Below are positions 49,091 through 57,799 of a stretch of 64,000 bases of DNA, in pieces. The notes below the pieces were generated by a model. It had not been told where the DNA came from. It saw only the letters and a list, made by a program, of their open reading frames with translations, and searched no databases. The translations under genes and the position numbers were made by a program. The stretch comes from Salarchaeum japonicum_A. Its GTDB lineage: Archaea > Halobacteriota > Halobacteria > Halobacteriales > Halobacteriaceae. The stretch spans positions 1,674,001-1,738,000 of the forward strand of contig NZ_JBNAMV010000004.1 in the NCBI RefSeq assembly GCF_049705945.1. Reading direction: 5' to 3'. How positions within the stretch are numbered: the stretch's first letter is position 1; each line of letters starts with the position of its first letter.

Positions 49091-49842
49091 CACAGGCAAC
49101 AGTACGCGGCCTGGACGGCGAGGACGCCGGCACGCTCGACCTTCCGGAGGTCTTCGAGACGCCGTACCGGCCGGACCTCATCAAGCGTGCGGTGCTCGCC
49201 GCCCAAGCCAACCGAAAGCAGTCGTATGGAGCGGACGAGTTCGCTGGACTGCGAACGTCCGCGGAGTCGCCCGGTAGCGGTCGCGGGATGGCGCACGTCC
49301 CCCAGACGAACGGTCGCGCCGCCCGCGTTCCGTTCGCGGTCGGTGGGCGACGCGCACACCCGCCGAAGGCGGAGAAAGACCACTCGCTCTCCGTGAACGA
49401 CAAGGAGCGGAAGTCGGCCGTCCGGAGCGCCATCGCGGCGACCACGGACGCCGACACCGTCGCCGAGCGCGGTCACGCGTTCGACGACGACCTCGAACTG
49501 CCGCTCGTTGTCTCCGACGACTTCGAGGACCTCGTGAAGACCAAGGAGGTCGTGAGTTTCCTCGAAGCTGTCGGCGCGTACGCGGACGTCGAACGCGCGG
49601 ACGACGGGAAGACGGTGCGGGCCGGTCAGGGGAAACTCCGCGGCCGCAAGTACCGCGAACCCACGTCCGTCCTGTTCGTCACGTCCAGCGAGCACGGGCC
49701 GTCGAAGGCGGCGCGTAACCTCGCGGGCGTCGACGTCGCAACCGCGCGTGAAGTGAACGCGGAAGACCTCGCGCCCGGCACGGAGCCCGGTCGCCTGACG
49801 GTCTGGACCGAGAGCGCGGTCGAGGAGGTGGCCGACCGATGA
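49087..49842 (+). CDS. rpl4: Ribosomal protein L4 (archaeal L4e/uL4)
   Basis: 251 residues. The extended loop GGRRAHPPKAEKDHSL and the C-terminal AARNLAGVDVATAREVNAEDL mark archaeal L4e, which lines the exit tunnel. The rpl3 stop and rpl4 start overlap by 4 bp (ATGA). It also overlaps rpl23 by 4 bp. In bacteria L4 autoregulates this operon; no such target is visible here. Confidence 0.97.
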   Translation: MTQATVRGLDGEDAGTLDLPEVFETPYRPDLIKRAVLAAQANRKQSYGADEFAGLRTSAESPGSGRGMAHVPQTNGRAARVPFAVGGRRAHPPKAEKDHSLSVNDKERKSAVRSAIAATTDADTVAERGHAFDDDLELPLVVSDDFEDLVKTKEVVSFLEAVGAYADVERADDGKTVRAGQGKLRGRKYREPTSVLFVTSSEHGPSKAARNLAGVDVATAREVNAEDLAPGTEPGRLTVWTESAVEEVADR

Positions 49843-50093
49843 GCGGCATCATCGACTACCCCCTCGTCACTGAGAAGGCGATGAACGACATGGACTTCGA
49901 CAACAAGCTCCAGTTCATCGTGGACGTCGACGCCTCCAAGCCCGACGTTCGCGAGGAAGTCGAGGAGCAGTACGACGTCACCGTCGAGTCCGTCAACACG
50001 CAAGTGACGATGGAAGGCACGAAGAAAGCCATCGTCCGGCTCTCCGAGGAGGACGACGCGCAGGACGTCGCCTCCCGCATCGGGGTGTTCTAA
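49839..50093 (+). CDS. rpl23: Ribosomal protein L23 (uL23)
   Basis: 84 residues, usual archaeal size. IIDYPLVTEKAMNDMD and the VTVESVNTQVTMEGTKKAIV hairpin are typical. L23 sits at the tunnel exit and docks SRP and the SecY channel. The start overlaps the rpl4 stop by 4 bp; rpl2 begins 2 bp after its stop. Confidence 0.97.
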   Translation: MSGIIDYPLVTEKAMNDMDFDNKLQFIVDVDASKPDVREEVEEQYDVTVESVNTQVTMEGTKKAIVRLSEEDDAQDVASRIGVF

Positions 50094-50095
50094 GA

Positions 50096-50812
50096 ATGGG
50101 ACGAAGAATCCAGGGTCAGCGACGCGGGCGCGGCGGGTCGACCTTCCGCGCGCCGTCGCACCGATACAAGGCCGAACTGTCGCACAAGAAACCCGAGAGC
50201 GACGTGCTGTCCGGTGAAGTCGTCGACGTCGAGCACGACCCCGCACGCAGTGCGCCGGTCGCTCGCGTCGAGTTCGACGACGGCGACCAGCGCCTCGTCC
50301 TCGCGAGCGAGGGCGTCGGCGTCGGTGACACCCTCGAAGTCGGTGTCTCCGCGGCCGTCGAACCCGGGAACACGCTCCCGCTCGCCGAAATCCCGGAAGG
50401 GGTTCCGGTGTGCAACGTCGAGCGTCAGCCCGGCGACGGCGGGAAGTTCGCGCGCTCCAGCGGCGTGAACGCGGACCTCATCACGCACGAGCGTGACGCC
50501 GCGGTCGTTCAGCTTCCGAGCGGCGAAATGAAGCGGCTCTCCCCGGACTGCCGCGCCACCATCGGCGTGGTCGCCGGTGGCGGTCGAACGGAAAAGCCGT
50601 TCGTGAAAGCCGGGAACAAGCACCACAAGATGAAGGCGCGTGGCACGAAGTGGCCGCGCGTCCGCGGTGTCGCGATGAACGCCGTCGACCACCCGTTCGG
50701 TGGCGGTGGCCGCCAGCACCCCGGTCGTCCGAAGTCCGTCTCGCGGGACGCCCCGCCGGGACGGAAGGTCGGGGACATCGCGTCGAAGCGCACCGGCCGA
50801 GGAGGCAACTAA
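50096..50812 (+). CDS. rpl2: Ribosomal protein L2 (uL2)
   Basis: 238 residues. MGRRIQGQRRGRGGSTFRAP and the GVAMNAVDHPFGGGG region (about 195-210, with the conserved His of the peptidyl transferase centre) are clear. L2 is needed for subunit joining and catalysis. There is a 2-bp gap to rpl23 and a 1-bp gap to rps19. Confidence 0.98.
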   Translation: MGRRIQGQRRGRGGSTFRAPSHRYKAELSHKKPESDVLSGEVVDVEHDPARSAPVARVEFDDGDQRLVLASEGVGVGDTLEVGVSAAVEPGNTLPLAEIPEGVPVCNVERQPGDGGKFARSSGVNADLITHERDAAVVQLPSGEMKRLSPDCRATIGVVAGGGRTEKPFVKAGNKHHKMKARGTKWPRVRGVAMNAVDHPFGGGGRQHPGRPKSVSRDAPPGRKVGDIASKRTGRGGN

Positions 50813-50813
50813 C

Positions 50814-51236
50814 ATGAGTACGGAATACCGCACCGGCCGCGAGGGTGAGTTCACCTACCGCGGCTACGACCTCGACGAACTCCAGGACATGAGCCTGGAC
50901 GAAGTCGCGGAACTGCTGCCCGCGCGTACGCGGCGAAGTATCACCCGTGGCCTGACCGACGAACAGGAGAAAGTCGTCGAGAAGGCGCGCGAGAAGTCGC
51001 CGGAGGAAACCGCGAACAATCCGATTCGCACGCACCTCCGCGACCTCCCCGTCCTCCCGGAGTTCGTCGGACTGACGTTCTCCGTCTACGACGGACACGA
51101 GTTCGAACGCGTCGAAGTGGAGCCCGAGATGATCGGGCACTACCTCGGCGAGTTCCAGCTCACGCGCTCCTCGGTCGAGCACGGGCAGGCGGGTATCGGC
51201 GCGACCCGCTCCTCGAAGTTCGTGCCGCTCAAATAA
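50814..51236 (+). CDS. rps19: Ribosomal protein S19 (uS19)
   Basis: 140 residues from ATG 50814. FTYRGYDLDELQ, LPARTRRSITRGLT and the C-terminal GHYLGEFQLTRSSVEHG are archaeal S19 marks. It binds the 30S head with S13. The frame is open upstream across the end of rpl2, but the start next to the rpl2 stop fixes the gene. Confidence 0.97.
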   Translation: MSTEYRTGREGEFTYRGYDLDELQDMSLDEVAELLPARTRRSITRGLTDEQEKVVEKAREKSPEETANNPIRTHLRDLPVLPEFVGLTFSVYDGHEFERVEVEPEMIGHYLGEFQLTRSSVEHGQAGIGATRSSKFVPLK

Positions 51237-51238
51237 CA

Positions 51239-51700
51239 ATGGGTATCAACTACAGCGTCGACACGGACCCGGAGACGACCTCGAAAGCGATGCTCCGCGA
51301 GGAGCCGATCAGCCTGAAGCACTCGAAGGCCATCTCGAAGGCTATCAAGGGCAAGACGGCGAGCGAGGCCGAAGACTTCCTCGACGCCGTCATCGCGGAG
51401 GAACAGTCCGTGCCGTTCAAGCAGCACAACAGCGGCGTCGGCCACCGAAGCGACATCGACGGCTGGGACGCCGGTCGCTACCCGGAGAAGGCGTCGAAGG
51501 CGTTCCTTCGCCTCATCGGGAACGCGAAGAACAACGCCGACCAGCAGGGCTTCGACGCGGACACGATGGTCATCTCCCACGTCGCCCCGCACAAGGTCGG
51601 GGAGACGCAGGGCCGCAAGCCCCGCGCGATGGGGCGTGCGACCGCGTGGAACACGCCCGAGGTCGACGTCGAACTCGTCCTCGAAGAGGTGAGTGAATAA
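51239..51700 (+). CDS. rpl22: Ribosomal protein L22 (uL22)
   Basis: 153 residues. MGINYSVDTDPETTSKAML and the EISLKHSK-like helix are archaeal; the tunnel loop is around VAPHKVGETQGRKPRAMGRA. L22 lines the exit tunnel beside L4. Its stop overlaps the rps3 start by one base (TAATG). Confidence 0.97.
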   Translation: MGINYSVDTDPETTSKAMLREEPISLKHSKAISKAIKGKTASEAEDFLDAVIAEEQSVPFKQHNSGVGHRSDIDGWDAGRYPEKASKAFLRLIGNAKNNADQQGFDADTMVISHVAPHKVGETQGRKPRAMGRATAWNTPEVDVELVLEEVSE

Positions 51701-52683
51701 TGGCAGACGAAGTCGAATTCATCGAACAGGGCCTCCAGCGCTCTCAGATTGACGAGTTCTTCGGTGAAGAGCTCGCGCGCGCTGGCTACGGTGGTATGGA
51801 ACTCGCGCCCACCCCGATGGGAATCCAGATCGTCCTCAAGGCCGAGAAGCCCGGGATGGTCATCGGGAAGGGCGGGAAGAACATCCGGAAAATCACGACG
51901 GAACTCGAGGAGCGATTCGACCTCGAGGACCCGCAGATCGACGTGCAGGAGGTCGACGAACCCGACCTGAACGCACAGATCGTCGCGGACCGTCTCGCCA
52001 ACGCGCTCGAGCGCGGCTGGTACTTCCGGAAGGCCGGTCACACGACCATCGACCGCATCATGGAGTCCGGCGCACTGGGCGCCGAGATCGTCCTGAGCGG
52101 GAAGGTCACCGGTGCCCGGAGCCGCGTCGAGAAGTTCAACCGCGGCTACATCAAGCACAACGGCGAACCCGCCGAGGAGATCGTCGACCACGGCCAGGGT
52201 GTCGCGGTGATGAAGCTCGGCACCATCGGTGTGAACGTGAAGATCATCCCGCCGAACGCGGAACTCCCCGACGACTTCGAAATCGCGGAGGACGCCGACA
52301 TCGAGGACCTCATCGTCGACGAGGAAGACCTCGAAGGCGAGAGCGTTGAGGAACTCCTCGAAGGCGAACCCGAGGACGACGAACTCGGCGGTCCCGAAGG
52401 CGAAGCGCCGGGCGAGGACGCCGTCGAGGACATCCCCGACGACGTCGCCGAAGAAGTCATCGACGACGAAGAGTTCGAGGCCGAGGAAGGCGCGAGCTCG
52501 ACCTCCCCGCCGGACTCCGAGGAGTCCATCGAGGAGGAACTCGACGAACTCGCGGCTGACGTCGAAGCCGACGCCGAGGACGTCGACGAGGAAGACTTCG
52601 ACGACCTCGAATCCGGCGTCGAGGAGGAAGCCGAAGAACTCCTCGAGGAAATGGACGAGGAAGACGAGGAGGGTGAAGAATAA
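51700..52683 (+). CDS. rps3: Ribosomal protein S3 (uS3) with long acidic tail
   Basis: 327 residues; archaeal core of about 200 plus a C-terminal tail. The KH domain (GMVIGKGGKNIRKIT) and the C-terminal S3 domain are complete. From about residue 190 to the end the chain is nearly all Glu, Asp and a few Ser. Such tails are usual in haloarchaea and may aid solubility in salt. S3 guards the mRNA entry site. The stop overlaps the rpl29 start by one base. Confidence 0.96.
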   Translation: MADEVEFIEQGLQRSQIDEFFGEELARAGYGGMELAPTPMGIQIVLKAEKPGMVIGKGGKNIRKITTELEERFDLEDPQIDVQEVDEPDLNAQIVADRLANALERGWYFRKAGHTTIDRIMESGALGAEIVLSGKVTGARSRVEKFNRGYIKHNGEPAEEIVDHGQGVAVMKLGTIGVNVKIIPPNAELPDDFEIAEDADIEDLIVDEEDLEGESVEELLEGEPEDDELGGPEGEAPGEDAVEDIPDDVAEEVIDDEEFEAEEGASSTSPPDSEESIEEELDELAADVEADAEDVDEEDFDDLESGVEEEAEELLEEMDEEDEEGEE

Positions 52684-52880
52684 TGGCGATCCTCCACGTC
52701 GAAGAAATCCGAGACATGACGCCCGCGGAGCGCGAGGCCGAAATCGACGAGCTCGAGACCGAGCTCCTCAACGCGAAGGCCGTGCAGGCCGCGGGTGGCG
52801 CGCCGGAGAACCCCGGCCGCATCAGCGAACTGCGGAAGACGATTGCGCGGATCAAGACGATCCAGAACGAAGACGAATAG
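52683..52880 (+). CDS. rpl29: Ribosomal protein L29 (uL29)
   Basis: 65 residues. MAILHVEEIRDMTPAEREAEI and NPGRISELRKTIARIKTI are the two-helix L29 fold, located near the tunnel exit beside L23. The stop is 4 bp from the next start. Confidence 0.96.
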   Translation: MAILHVEEIRDMTPAEREAEIDELETELLNAKAVQAAGGAPENPGRISELRKTIARIKTIQNEDE

Positions 52881-52884
52881 CGGG

Positions 52885-53274
52885 ATGCTCACGCCGGAGA
52901 CCCTCCCGCGACACGAACTCGTCGGCCTCCACGCGGAGGTCGTCGACTCGACCGACCCGTCGCGGGTCGGTATCGCGGGCCGTATCGTCGACGAGACGAT
53001 GCGAACCCTCCTCATACGCGAGGGGGAACCCGAAGGTTCTTCAGGCGTGAAGCGCGTTCCAAAAGTAGGAACGACGTTAGAGGTCAGACTCACAGATGAA
53101 CCCGCAGCCGCCCCGAAGGCGGCTGGGACCGCGTCGAAACCCGCCAGTGGCGATCCACATTCGGAGACCCAAACTACGGGCGACGGCGCGGCCTACGTTA
53201 CGGTGGATGGAGTCGTTCTGCTCTCACGACCCGCGTTGCGAACAGAGAAAGGAGTCAATTCACAATGGCGATAG
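52885..53274 (+). CDS. rnp1: RNase P protein component 1 (Pop4/Rpp29-like)
   Basis: 129 residues from ATG 52885. The core (about 5-75: LPRHELVGLHAEVVDSTDP, GIAGRIVDETMRTLLI) and VTVDGVVLLSRPALRTE (about 104-120) match archaeal Rpp29; the middle insertion (AAAPKAAGTASKPASG) is low complexity. It helps RNase P process tRNA 5' ends. As in other archaea it sits between rpl29 and rps17. Its end overlaps the rps17 start by 10 bp in another frame. Confidence 0.9.
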   Translation: MLTPETLPRHELVGLHAEVVDSTDPSRVGIAGRIVDETMRTLLIREGEPEGSSGVKRVPKVGTTLEVRLTDEPAAAPKAAGTASKPASGDPHSETQTTGDGAAYVTVDGVVLLSRPALRTEKGVNSQWR

Positions 53275-53591
53275 GACTGAACGTATCCGAGCCCGAAGGC
53301 ACCTGCGCTGACGAGAGCTGTCCGTTCCACGGAAACCTTTCCGTGCGCGGTCAGGTCATCGAAGGCGAGGTCGCTAGTACGGCCATGGACAAAACCGTCG
53401 TCGTCGAGCGCGAATACGACGTATTCGTGCCGAAGTACGACCGGTACATGAAGCGACGCTCGCGCGTCAGTGTTCACGCACCGGACTGCTTCGACCTCAC
53501 GGAAGGCGACACGGTTCGTATAGCTGAAACCCGACCGCTCTCGAAGACCAAATCTCACGTGGTCGTCGAACTCGTGGAGGGTGAAGACTAA
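53265..53591 (+). CDS. rps17: Ribosomal protein S17 (uS17)
   Basis: 108 residues, archaeal form with an N-terminal extension (MAIGLNVSEPEGTCADESC). Core VVVEREYDVFVPKYDRYMKR and RVSVHAPDCFDLTEGD are typical. S17 stabilises the 30S body. The start lies within the end of rnp1 (10-bp overlap), and the stop shares a base with rpl14. Confidence 0.96.
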   Translation: MAIGLNVSEPEGTCADESCPFHGNLSVRGQVIEGEVASTAMDKTVVVEREYDVFVPKYDRYMKRRSRVSVHAPDCFDLTEGDTVRIAETRPLSKTKSHVVVELVEGED

Positions 53592-53989
53592 TGGAAGCAA
53601 TCAAGGCAGACGTCACGCAGGGTCTTGAGAAAGGCTCGCTCATCACGTGTGCGGACAACACTGGTGCGCGAGAACTCAAGATCACGAGCGTCGCCGGCTA
53701 CCAGGGGACGAAGAACCGTCACCCCAAGGCCGGCGTCGGTGACAAGATCACCGTCTCCGTCACGAAGGGGACGCCCGAGATGCGCCGTCAGGTCCTCGAA
53801 GCCGTCATCGTGCGGCAGCGCAAGTCCATCCGGCGTCCGGACGGACAGCGCGTGAAGTTCGAGGACAACGCGGCCGTCATCATCGACGACATGGAAGAAC
53901 CCCGCGGGACCGAGATCAAGGGCCCGATCACGCGCGAGGTCGCGGAGCGCTGGGGAAGCATCGCAAGCACCGCGACGATGATTGTATAG
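53591..53989 (+). CDS. rpl14: Ribosomal protein L14 (uL14)
   Basis: 132 residues. LITCADNTGARELKI and the C-terminal RWGSIASTATMIV are diagnostic of L14, which forms an intersubunit bridge. One-base overlap with rps17; the next start is 2 bp after its stop. Confidence 0.98.
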   Translation: MEAIKADVTQGLEKGSLITCADNTGARELKITSVAGYQGTKNRHPKAGVGDKITVSVTKGTPEMRRQVLEAVIVRQRKSIRRPDGQRVKFEDNAAVIIDDMEEPRGTEIKGPITREVAERWGSIASTATMIV

Positions 53990-53991
53990 AT

Positions 53992-54348
53992 ATGTCTGAA
54001 CAACCACACAAACAGCGAACTCGATCGGAGCGCGCGAGCCTCCACGAGCGACAGAAGCAGGTCCGCGCCCACCTCGCGGAAGACCTCCGCGAGGAGTACG
54101 GTCAGCGTCACGTTCGCGTGAACGCTGGTGACACCGTCGAGGTGCAGCGCGGCGACTTCGCCGGTACGGAAGGCGAAGTCACGAACGTCGACCTTCGCGA
54201 CGCCTCCGTCTACGTGGAGGACGTGACGGTCGACGCCGCGGACGGCGAAGACGTGCCGCGTCCCCTGGACGCGAGCAACCTCGTCGTCACCGAGCTCGAC
54301 TTGGAGGACGACGTGCGCGCAGAACGCATCGAAGGTGACAACGAATGA
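53992..54348 (+). CDS. rpl24: Ribosomal protein L24 (uL24)
   Basis: 118 residues. The KOW motif (about 43-72: VNAGDTVEVQRGDFAGTEGEV) sits behind a basic N terminus. L24 starts 50S assembly and lies near the tunnel exit. Its stop overlaps the rps4e start by 4 bp. Confidence 0.97.
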   Translation: MSEQPHKQRTRSERASLHERQKQVRAHLAEDLREEYGQRHVRVNAGDTVEVQRGDFAGTEGEVTNVDLRDASVYVEDVTVDAADGEDVPRPLDASNLVVTELDLEDDVRAERIEGDNE

Positions 54349-55046
54349 CGAAACACCAGAAACGACTCTCCGTTCCGAAGTCGTGGCCCGTCGAGCGGAA
54401 GACGGACACGTTCACGGCGAAGGCGACCGCCGGCCCCCACGGGGAATCCGGCGTTCCGCTCGTCGTCGTGCTTCGTGACGTTCTGGAGTACGTGAACACG
54501 AAGAAGGAAGCGAAGTACGCCATCAACAACGCGGGCGTGCTCGTCAACGGCGCGACCGTGAACGATGTCAATCGTCCCATCGGGATGTTCGACATCCTCG
54601 CGTTCCCCGACCGCGACGAGTACTACCGCGTGTTCCCCGACGAGGGCGGCCGCCTCGGCCTCACGGCCATCGACGAGGACGCCGCCGGCTCGAAGCTTGG
54701 GAAGATCGAGGACAAGACGCTCGTCAGCGGTGGCGACGTCCAGCTCAACCTCCACGACGGCCAGAACATCCTGGTCGAGGAAGACGGCTACAGCGGGACC
54801 GACTCGGTCGTCATCGACAACGAGACGAACGAGGTCGTCGCGCACTTCGAATTCGAGGAGGGCGCACTCGTCACCGCCGTCGCCGGCCAGCACGCCGGCG
54901 AAATCGGCGAAATCAGCGAGATCCAGATCTCTCCCGGCAGCGCGGACAACACCATCATCGTCGACACCGACGACGGGATGTTCGAGACCGTGCAGAACTA
55001 CGTCGTCGTCATCGACGAGAACTTCGTGGGTGATGACGATGAGTGA
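54345..55046 (+). CDS. rps4e: Ribosomal protein S4e (eS4)
   Basis: 233 residues. An S4-like RNA-binding domain at the N terminus (about 40-100), S4e core and a C-terminal KOW motif (about 170-205: FEFEEGALVTAVAGQHAGEIGE). The protein is archaeal/eukaryotic only. Its end overlaps the rpl5 start by 8 bp in another frame. Confidence 0.96.
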   Translation: MTKHQKRLSVPKSWPVERKTDTFTAKATAGPHGESGVPLVVVLRDVLEYVNTKKEAKYAINNAGVLVNGATVNDVNRPIGMFDILAFPDRDEYYRVFPDEGGRLGLTAIDEDAAGSKLGKIEDKTLVSGGDVQLNLHDGQNILVEEDGYSGTDSVVIDNETNEVVAHFEFEEGALVTAVAGQHAGEIGEISEIQISPGSADNTIIVDTDDGMFETVQNYVVVIDENFVGDDDE

Positions 55047-55560
55047 AGCCGAGTTCGACAACGAGATGCGCGAACCGCGCATCGAGAAGGTCGTCGTCCA
55101 CATGGGCGTCGGCCAGGGTGGCCGCGACCTCCAGAACGCAGAGGAAATCCTCGAAGAGATCGCCGGTCAGCAGTCCGTTCGCACCACCGCGAAGAGCACC
55201 GAACCCGAGTTCGGGATTCGCCAGGGCGACCCGATCGGCGCGAAGGTCACGCTCCGCGGCGAGGAGGCAGAGGACTTCCTCTCTCGTGCGCTCCCCACTG
55301 CCGACCTCACGGAATCCAAGTTCGACAAGACTGGGAACGTGAGCTTCGGCGTCGAGGAACACACGGACTTCCCGAGCCAGGAGTACGACCCGAACGTCGG
55401 GATTTACGGGCTTGACGTCACCGTCAACCTCGTTCGCGGCGGCTATCGCGTGTCGAAGCGCGATACGCGCACGCGACAGATCCCGTCGAACCACCGACTG
55501 ACGCCCGAGGACGCCATCGCGTTCCTCGAAGCGAACTTCGACGTCGAGGTGGACGCATGA
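55039..55560 (+). CDS. rpl5: Ribosomal protein L5 (uL5)
   Basis: 173 residues from ATG 55039; ATG 55033, two codons earlier, is equally in frame. REPRIEKVVVHMGVGQGG and FGIRQGDPIGAKVTLRG mark L5, which binds 5S rRNA and tRNA. Its start lies in the end of rps4e and its stop overlaps rps14 by 4 bp. Confidence 0.95.
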   Translation: MSEAEFDNEMREPRIEKVVVHMGVGQGGRDLQNAEEILEEIAGQQSVRTTAKSTEPEFGIRQGDPIGAKVTLRGEEAEDFLSRALPTADLTESKFDKTGNVSFGVEEHTDFPSQEYDPNVGIYGLDVTVNLVRGGYRVSKRDTRTRQIPSNHRLTPEDAIAFLEANFDVEVDA

Positions 55561-55706
55561 GCGACGAACACGAAGAAACCGGTCAGTCCCACGAGTGCCG
55601 CCGCTGCGGCCGCAATCAGGGTCTCGTCGGGAAGTACGACATCTGGCTGTGCCGACAGTGCTTCCGCGAGATCGCTCGGACGATGGGATTCAAGAAGTAC
55701 AGCTAA
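55557..55706 (+). CDS. rps14: Ribosomal protein S14 (zinc-ribbon form, uS14)
   Basis: 49 residues. Four cysteines in two pairs (CRRCGRN and LCRQCFRE) bind zinc, and the end ARTMGFKKYS is typical. S14 helps build the 30S head. It starts on the rpl5 stop (ATGA overlap) and ends 2 bp before rps8. It is short but certain from its conserved sequence and place in the operon. Confidence 0.96.
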   Translation: MSDEHEETGQSHECRRCGRNQGLVGKYDIWLCRQCFREIARTMGFKKYS

Positions 55707-55708
55707 CA

Positions 55709-56101
55709 ATGACAGGAAAAGACCCACTCGCCGACGCCCTCTCGGGACTCGATAACTCCGAGAGCGTTGGCCACCTTACATACACGGTATCGACCGCCTC
55801 GAACATGGTCGGCTCCGTCCTCGAGGTCCTCTACGACCGCGGGTACATCGACGGGTTCGAATACGTCGAAGACGGCAAGGGCGGCACGTTCGAGGTCGAA
55901 CTGAAGGGTGCCATCAACGAGTGCGGCCCGGTCAAACCCCGTTACTCTGCGGGCGTCGACGACTTCGAGAAGTGGGAGAAGCGGTTCCTCCCCGCCCGTG
56001 ACTACGGGACGCTCGTCGTGACGACCAGCCGCGGCATCATGAGCCACTACGAGGCCCGCGAACAGGGCGTCGGTGGCCAAGTAATCGCATACGTCTACTA
56101 A
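55709..56101 (+). CDS. rps8: Ribosomal protein S8 (uS8)
   Basis: 130 residues from ATG 55709. DPLADALSGLDNSES at the start and VVTTSRGIMSHYEAREQGVGG at the end are archaeal S8. It binds helix 21 of 16S rRNA. Its stop shares a base with the rpl6 start (TAATG). Confidence 0.97.
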   Translation: MTGKDPLADALSGLDNSESVGHLTYTVSTASNMVGSVLEVLYDRGYIDGFEYVEDGKGGTFEVELKGAINECGPVKPRYSAGVDDFEKWEKRFLPARDYGTLVVTTSRGIMSHYEAREQGVGGQVIAYVY

Positions 56102-56634
56102 TGGCACGAATAGAACTCGAAATTCCGGACGACGTGACGGTCGAGGTCGACCGCCTCGACGTGACGGTGGACGGCCCGGAGGGGTCCGTGACGCGACGCC
56201 TCTGGTATCCCGACGTGACCGTGTCGGTCGATGGCGACCAGGTCGTCATCGAGAGCGACACCGAGAACCGCAAGACGACCGCGACGATGGGGACGTTCGA
56301 GAGCCACCTCTCGAACATGTTCCACGGCGTGAGCGACGGCTGGGAGTACCGGATGGAAGTCCACTACTCTCACTTCCCGATGCAGGTGAACGTCGAGGGC
56401 GACGAAGTGGTCATCGAGAACTTCCTCGGTGAGCGCGCGCCCCGACGCACGCCTGTCCGCGGCGACACCGACGTCCAGGTGGACGGCGAGGAACTCACCC
56501 TCTCCGGCCCCAGCAAGGAGGATGTCGGCCAGACCGCCGCAGACATCGAACAGCTCACCCGTGTGACGGACAAGGACACGCGCGTCTTCCAGGACGGCGT
56601 GTACATCGTCGAGAAACCCACGGGAGGTGCCTAA
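56101..56634 (+). CDS. rpl6: Ribosomal protein L6 (uL6)
   Basis: 177 residues. Two L6 repeats (IEIPDDVTVEVDRLDVTV-type and the C-terminal VQVDGEELTLSGPSKEDVGQ) and HLSNMFHGVSDGWEYRM are visible. L6 lies near the factor-binding site. A 3-bp gap separates it from rpl32e. Confidence 0.97.
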   Translation: MARIELEIPDDVTVEVDRLDVTVDGPEGSVTRRLWYPDVTVSVDGDQVVIESDTENRKTTATMGTFESHLSNMFHGVSDGWEYRMEVHYSHFPMQVNVEGDEVVIENFLGERAPRRTPVRGDTDVQVDGEELTLSGPSKEDVGQTAADIEQLTRVTDKDTRVFQDGVYIVEKPTGGA

Positions 56635-56637
56635 CGC

Positions 56638-57357
56638 ATGGCTGACGAACCACAGGAACTCGAAGACATCTCCGGCGTTGGACCGTCCAAGGCCGAAGCG
56701 CTCCGCGAGGCCGGCTACGAGACCATCGACGACGTGAAGGCGGCGAGCCAGAGCGAACTGGCCGACGTCGACGGCGTCGGAAACGCACTTGCGGCCCGTA
56801 TCAAGGCCGACGTCGGCGGACTCGAAGTCGAGTCCGAGACGGAGGGCGAGGTCGAGGAGGCCGAGCCGTCGGAGACCGAAGAAGAGGAATCGGAGGAGGA
56901 AGTCGAGACGGAACTCGTCCCGCGCGGGCACGCGGAGAAGACGCCCGACCTGGACGAGGAGACGAAGCGCCTGCTCACGCAGCGCGGCCGCATCGGCACG
57001 CCCCAGTTCAACCGACAGGACCACCACAAGAAAAAGCGCGTCTCCACGTCGTGGCGACGCCCCCGCGGCACGCTCTCGAAGCAGCGCCGCGGTATCAAGG
57101 GGAAGGGCGACACCGTCCAGGCCGGCTTCCGTTCGCCGACCGCCGTTCGGGGCAAGCACCCGAGCGGGTTCGAGGACGTTCTCGTGCACAACGCGAACGA
57201 CCTCGACGACGTCGACCCCGATACGGAAGCCGCCCGCATCGCCTCGAAGGTCGGCGCGCGCAAGCGCGAGACCATCGAGGAGAAGGCGGAGGAACTCGGG
57301 ATTCGCGTCCTCAACCCCACCTACGTGGAAGTCGAAGTGGAGGGAGACAATGAGTGA
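56638..57357 (+). CDS. rpl32e: Ribosomal protein L32e (eL32) with N-terminal HhH domain
   Basis: 239 residues, about 100 longer than the core. Residues 1-60 form helix-hairpin-helix motifs (DISGVGPSKAEALREAGY; DVDGVGNALAARI), then an acidic linker (about 62-100), then the L32e core with HHKKKRVSTSWRRPRGTLSK. The HhH extension is known in haloarchaeal L32e and may contact rRNA or DNA. The end overlaps rpl19e by 8 bp. Confidence 0.95.
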   Translation: MADEPQELEDISGVGPSKAEALREAGYETIDDVKAASQSELADVDGVGNALAARIKADVGGLEVESETEGEVEEAEPSETEEEESEEEVETELVPRGHAEKTPDLDEETKRLLTQRGRIGTPQFNRQDHHKKKRVSTSWRRPRGTLSKQRRGIKGKGDTVQAGFRSPTAVRGKHPSGFEDVLVHNANDLDDVDPDTEAARIASKVGARKRETIEEKAEELGIRVLNPTYVEVEVEGDNE

Positions 57358-57799
57358 CCTGAGCGCACAGAAGCGGCTCGCAGCCGACGTCCTCGACGTC
57401 GGTGAGAACCGCGTCTGGTTCGACCCCGACGCACAGGGCGAAATCGTCGACGCCATCACGCGAGAGGACATCCGCGAACTCGTCGACGAAGGAATCATTC
57501 AGTCCGAGGAGGCCCGCGGGAACTCCCGTGGCCGCGCACGCGAGCGCAACGAGAAGCGCGCGTACGGCCACCGGAAGGGTCCCGGTACCCGGAAGGGGAA
57601 GGCGGGCGCCCGCCAGAACGAGAAAGAACAGTGGGAGGCGAAGATTCGCGCGCAGCGACGGACGCTCCGCGAACTCCGCGACGACGGTGAACTCACGCCG
57701 AGCCAGTACCGCGAACTCTACAACATGGCGAACGGTGGCGAGTTCGACAGCGTCGCACGCCTCGAAACGTACATTGACGAACACTACGGTGAAAACTAA
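57350..57799 (+). CDS. rpl19e: Ribosomal protein L19e (eL19)
   Basis: 149 residues. SDLSAQKRLAADVLDVGENRVWFDP and the very basic RKGPGTRKGKAGARQN stretch (about 76-91) are diagnostic. It forms intersubunit contacts. It starts within the rpl32e end and shares one base with rpl18. Confidence 0.97.
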   Translation: MSDLSAQKRLAADVLDVGENRVWFDPDAQGEIVDAITREDIRELVDEGIIQSEEARGNSRGRARERNEKRAYGHRKGPGTRKGKAGARQNEKEQWEAKIRAQRRTLRELRDDGELTPSQYRELYNMANGGEFDSVARLETYIDEHYGEN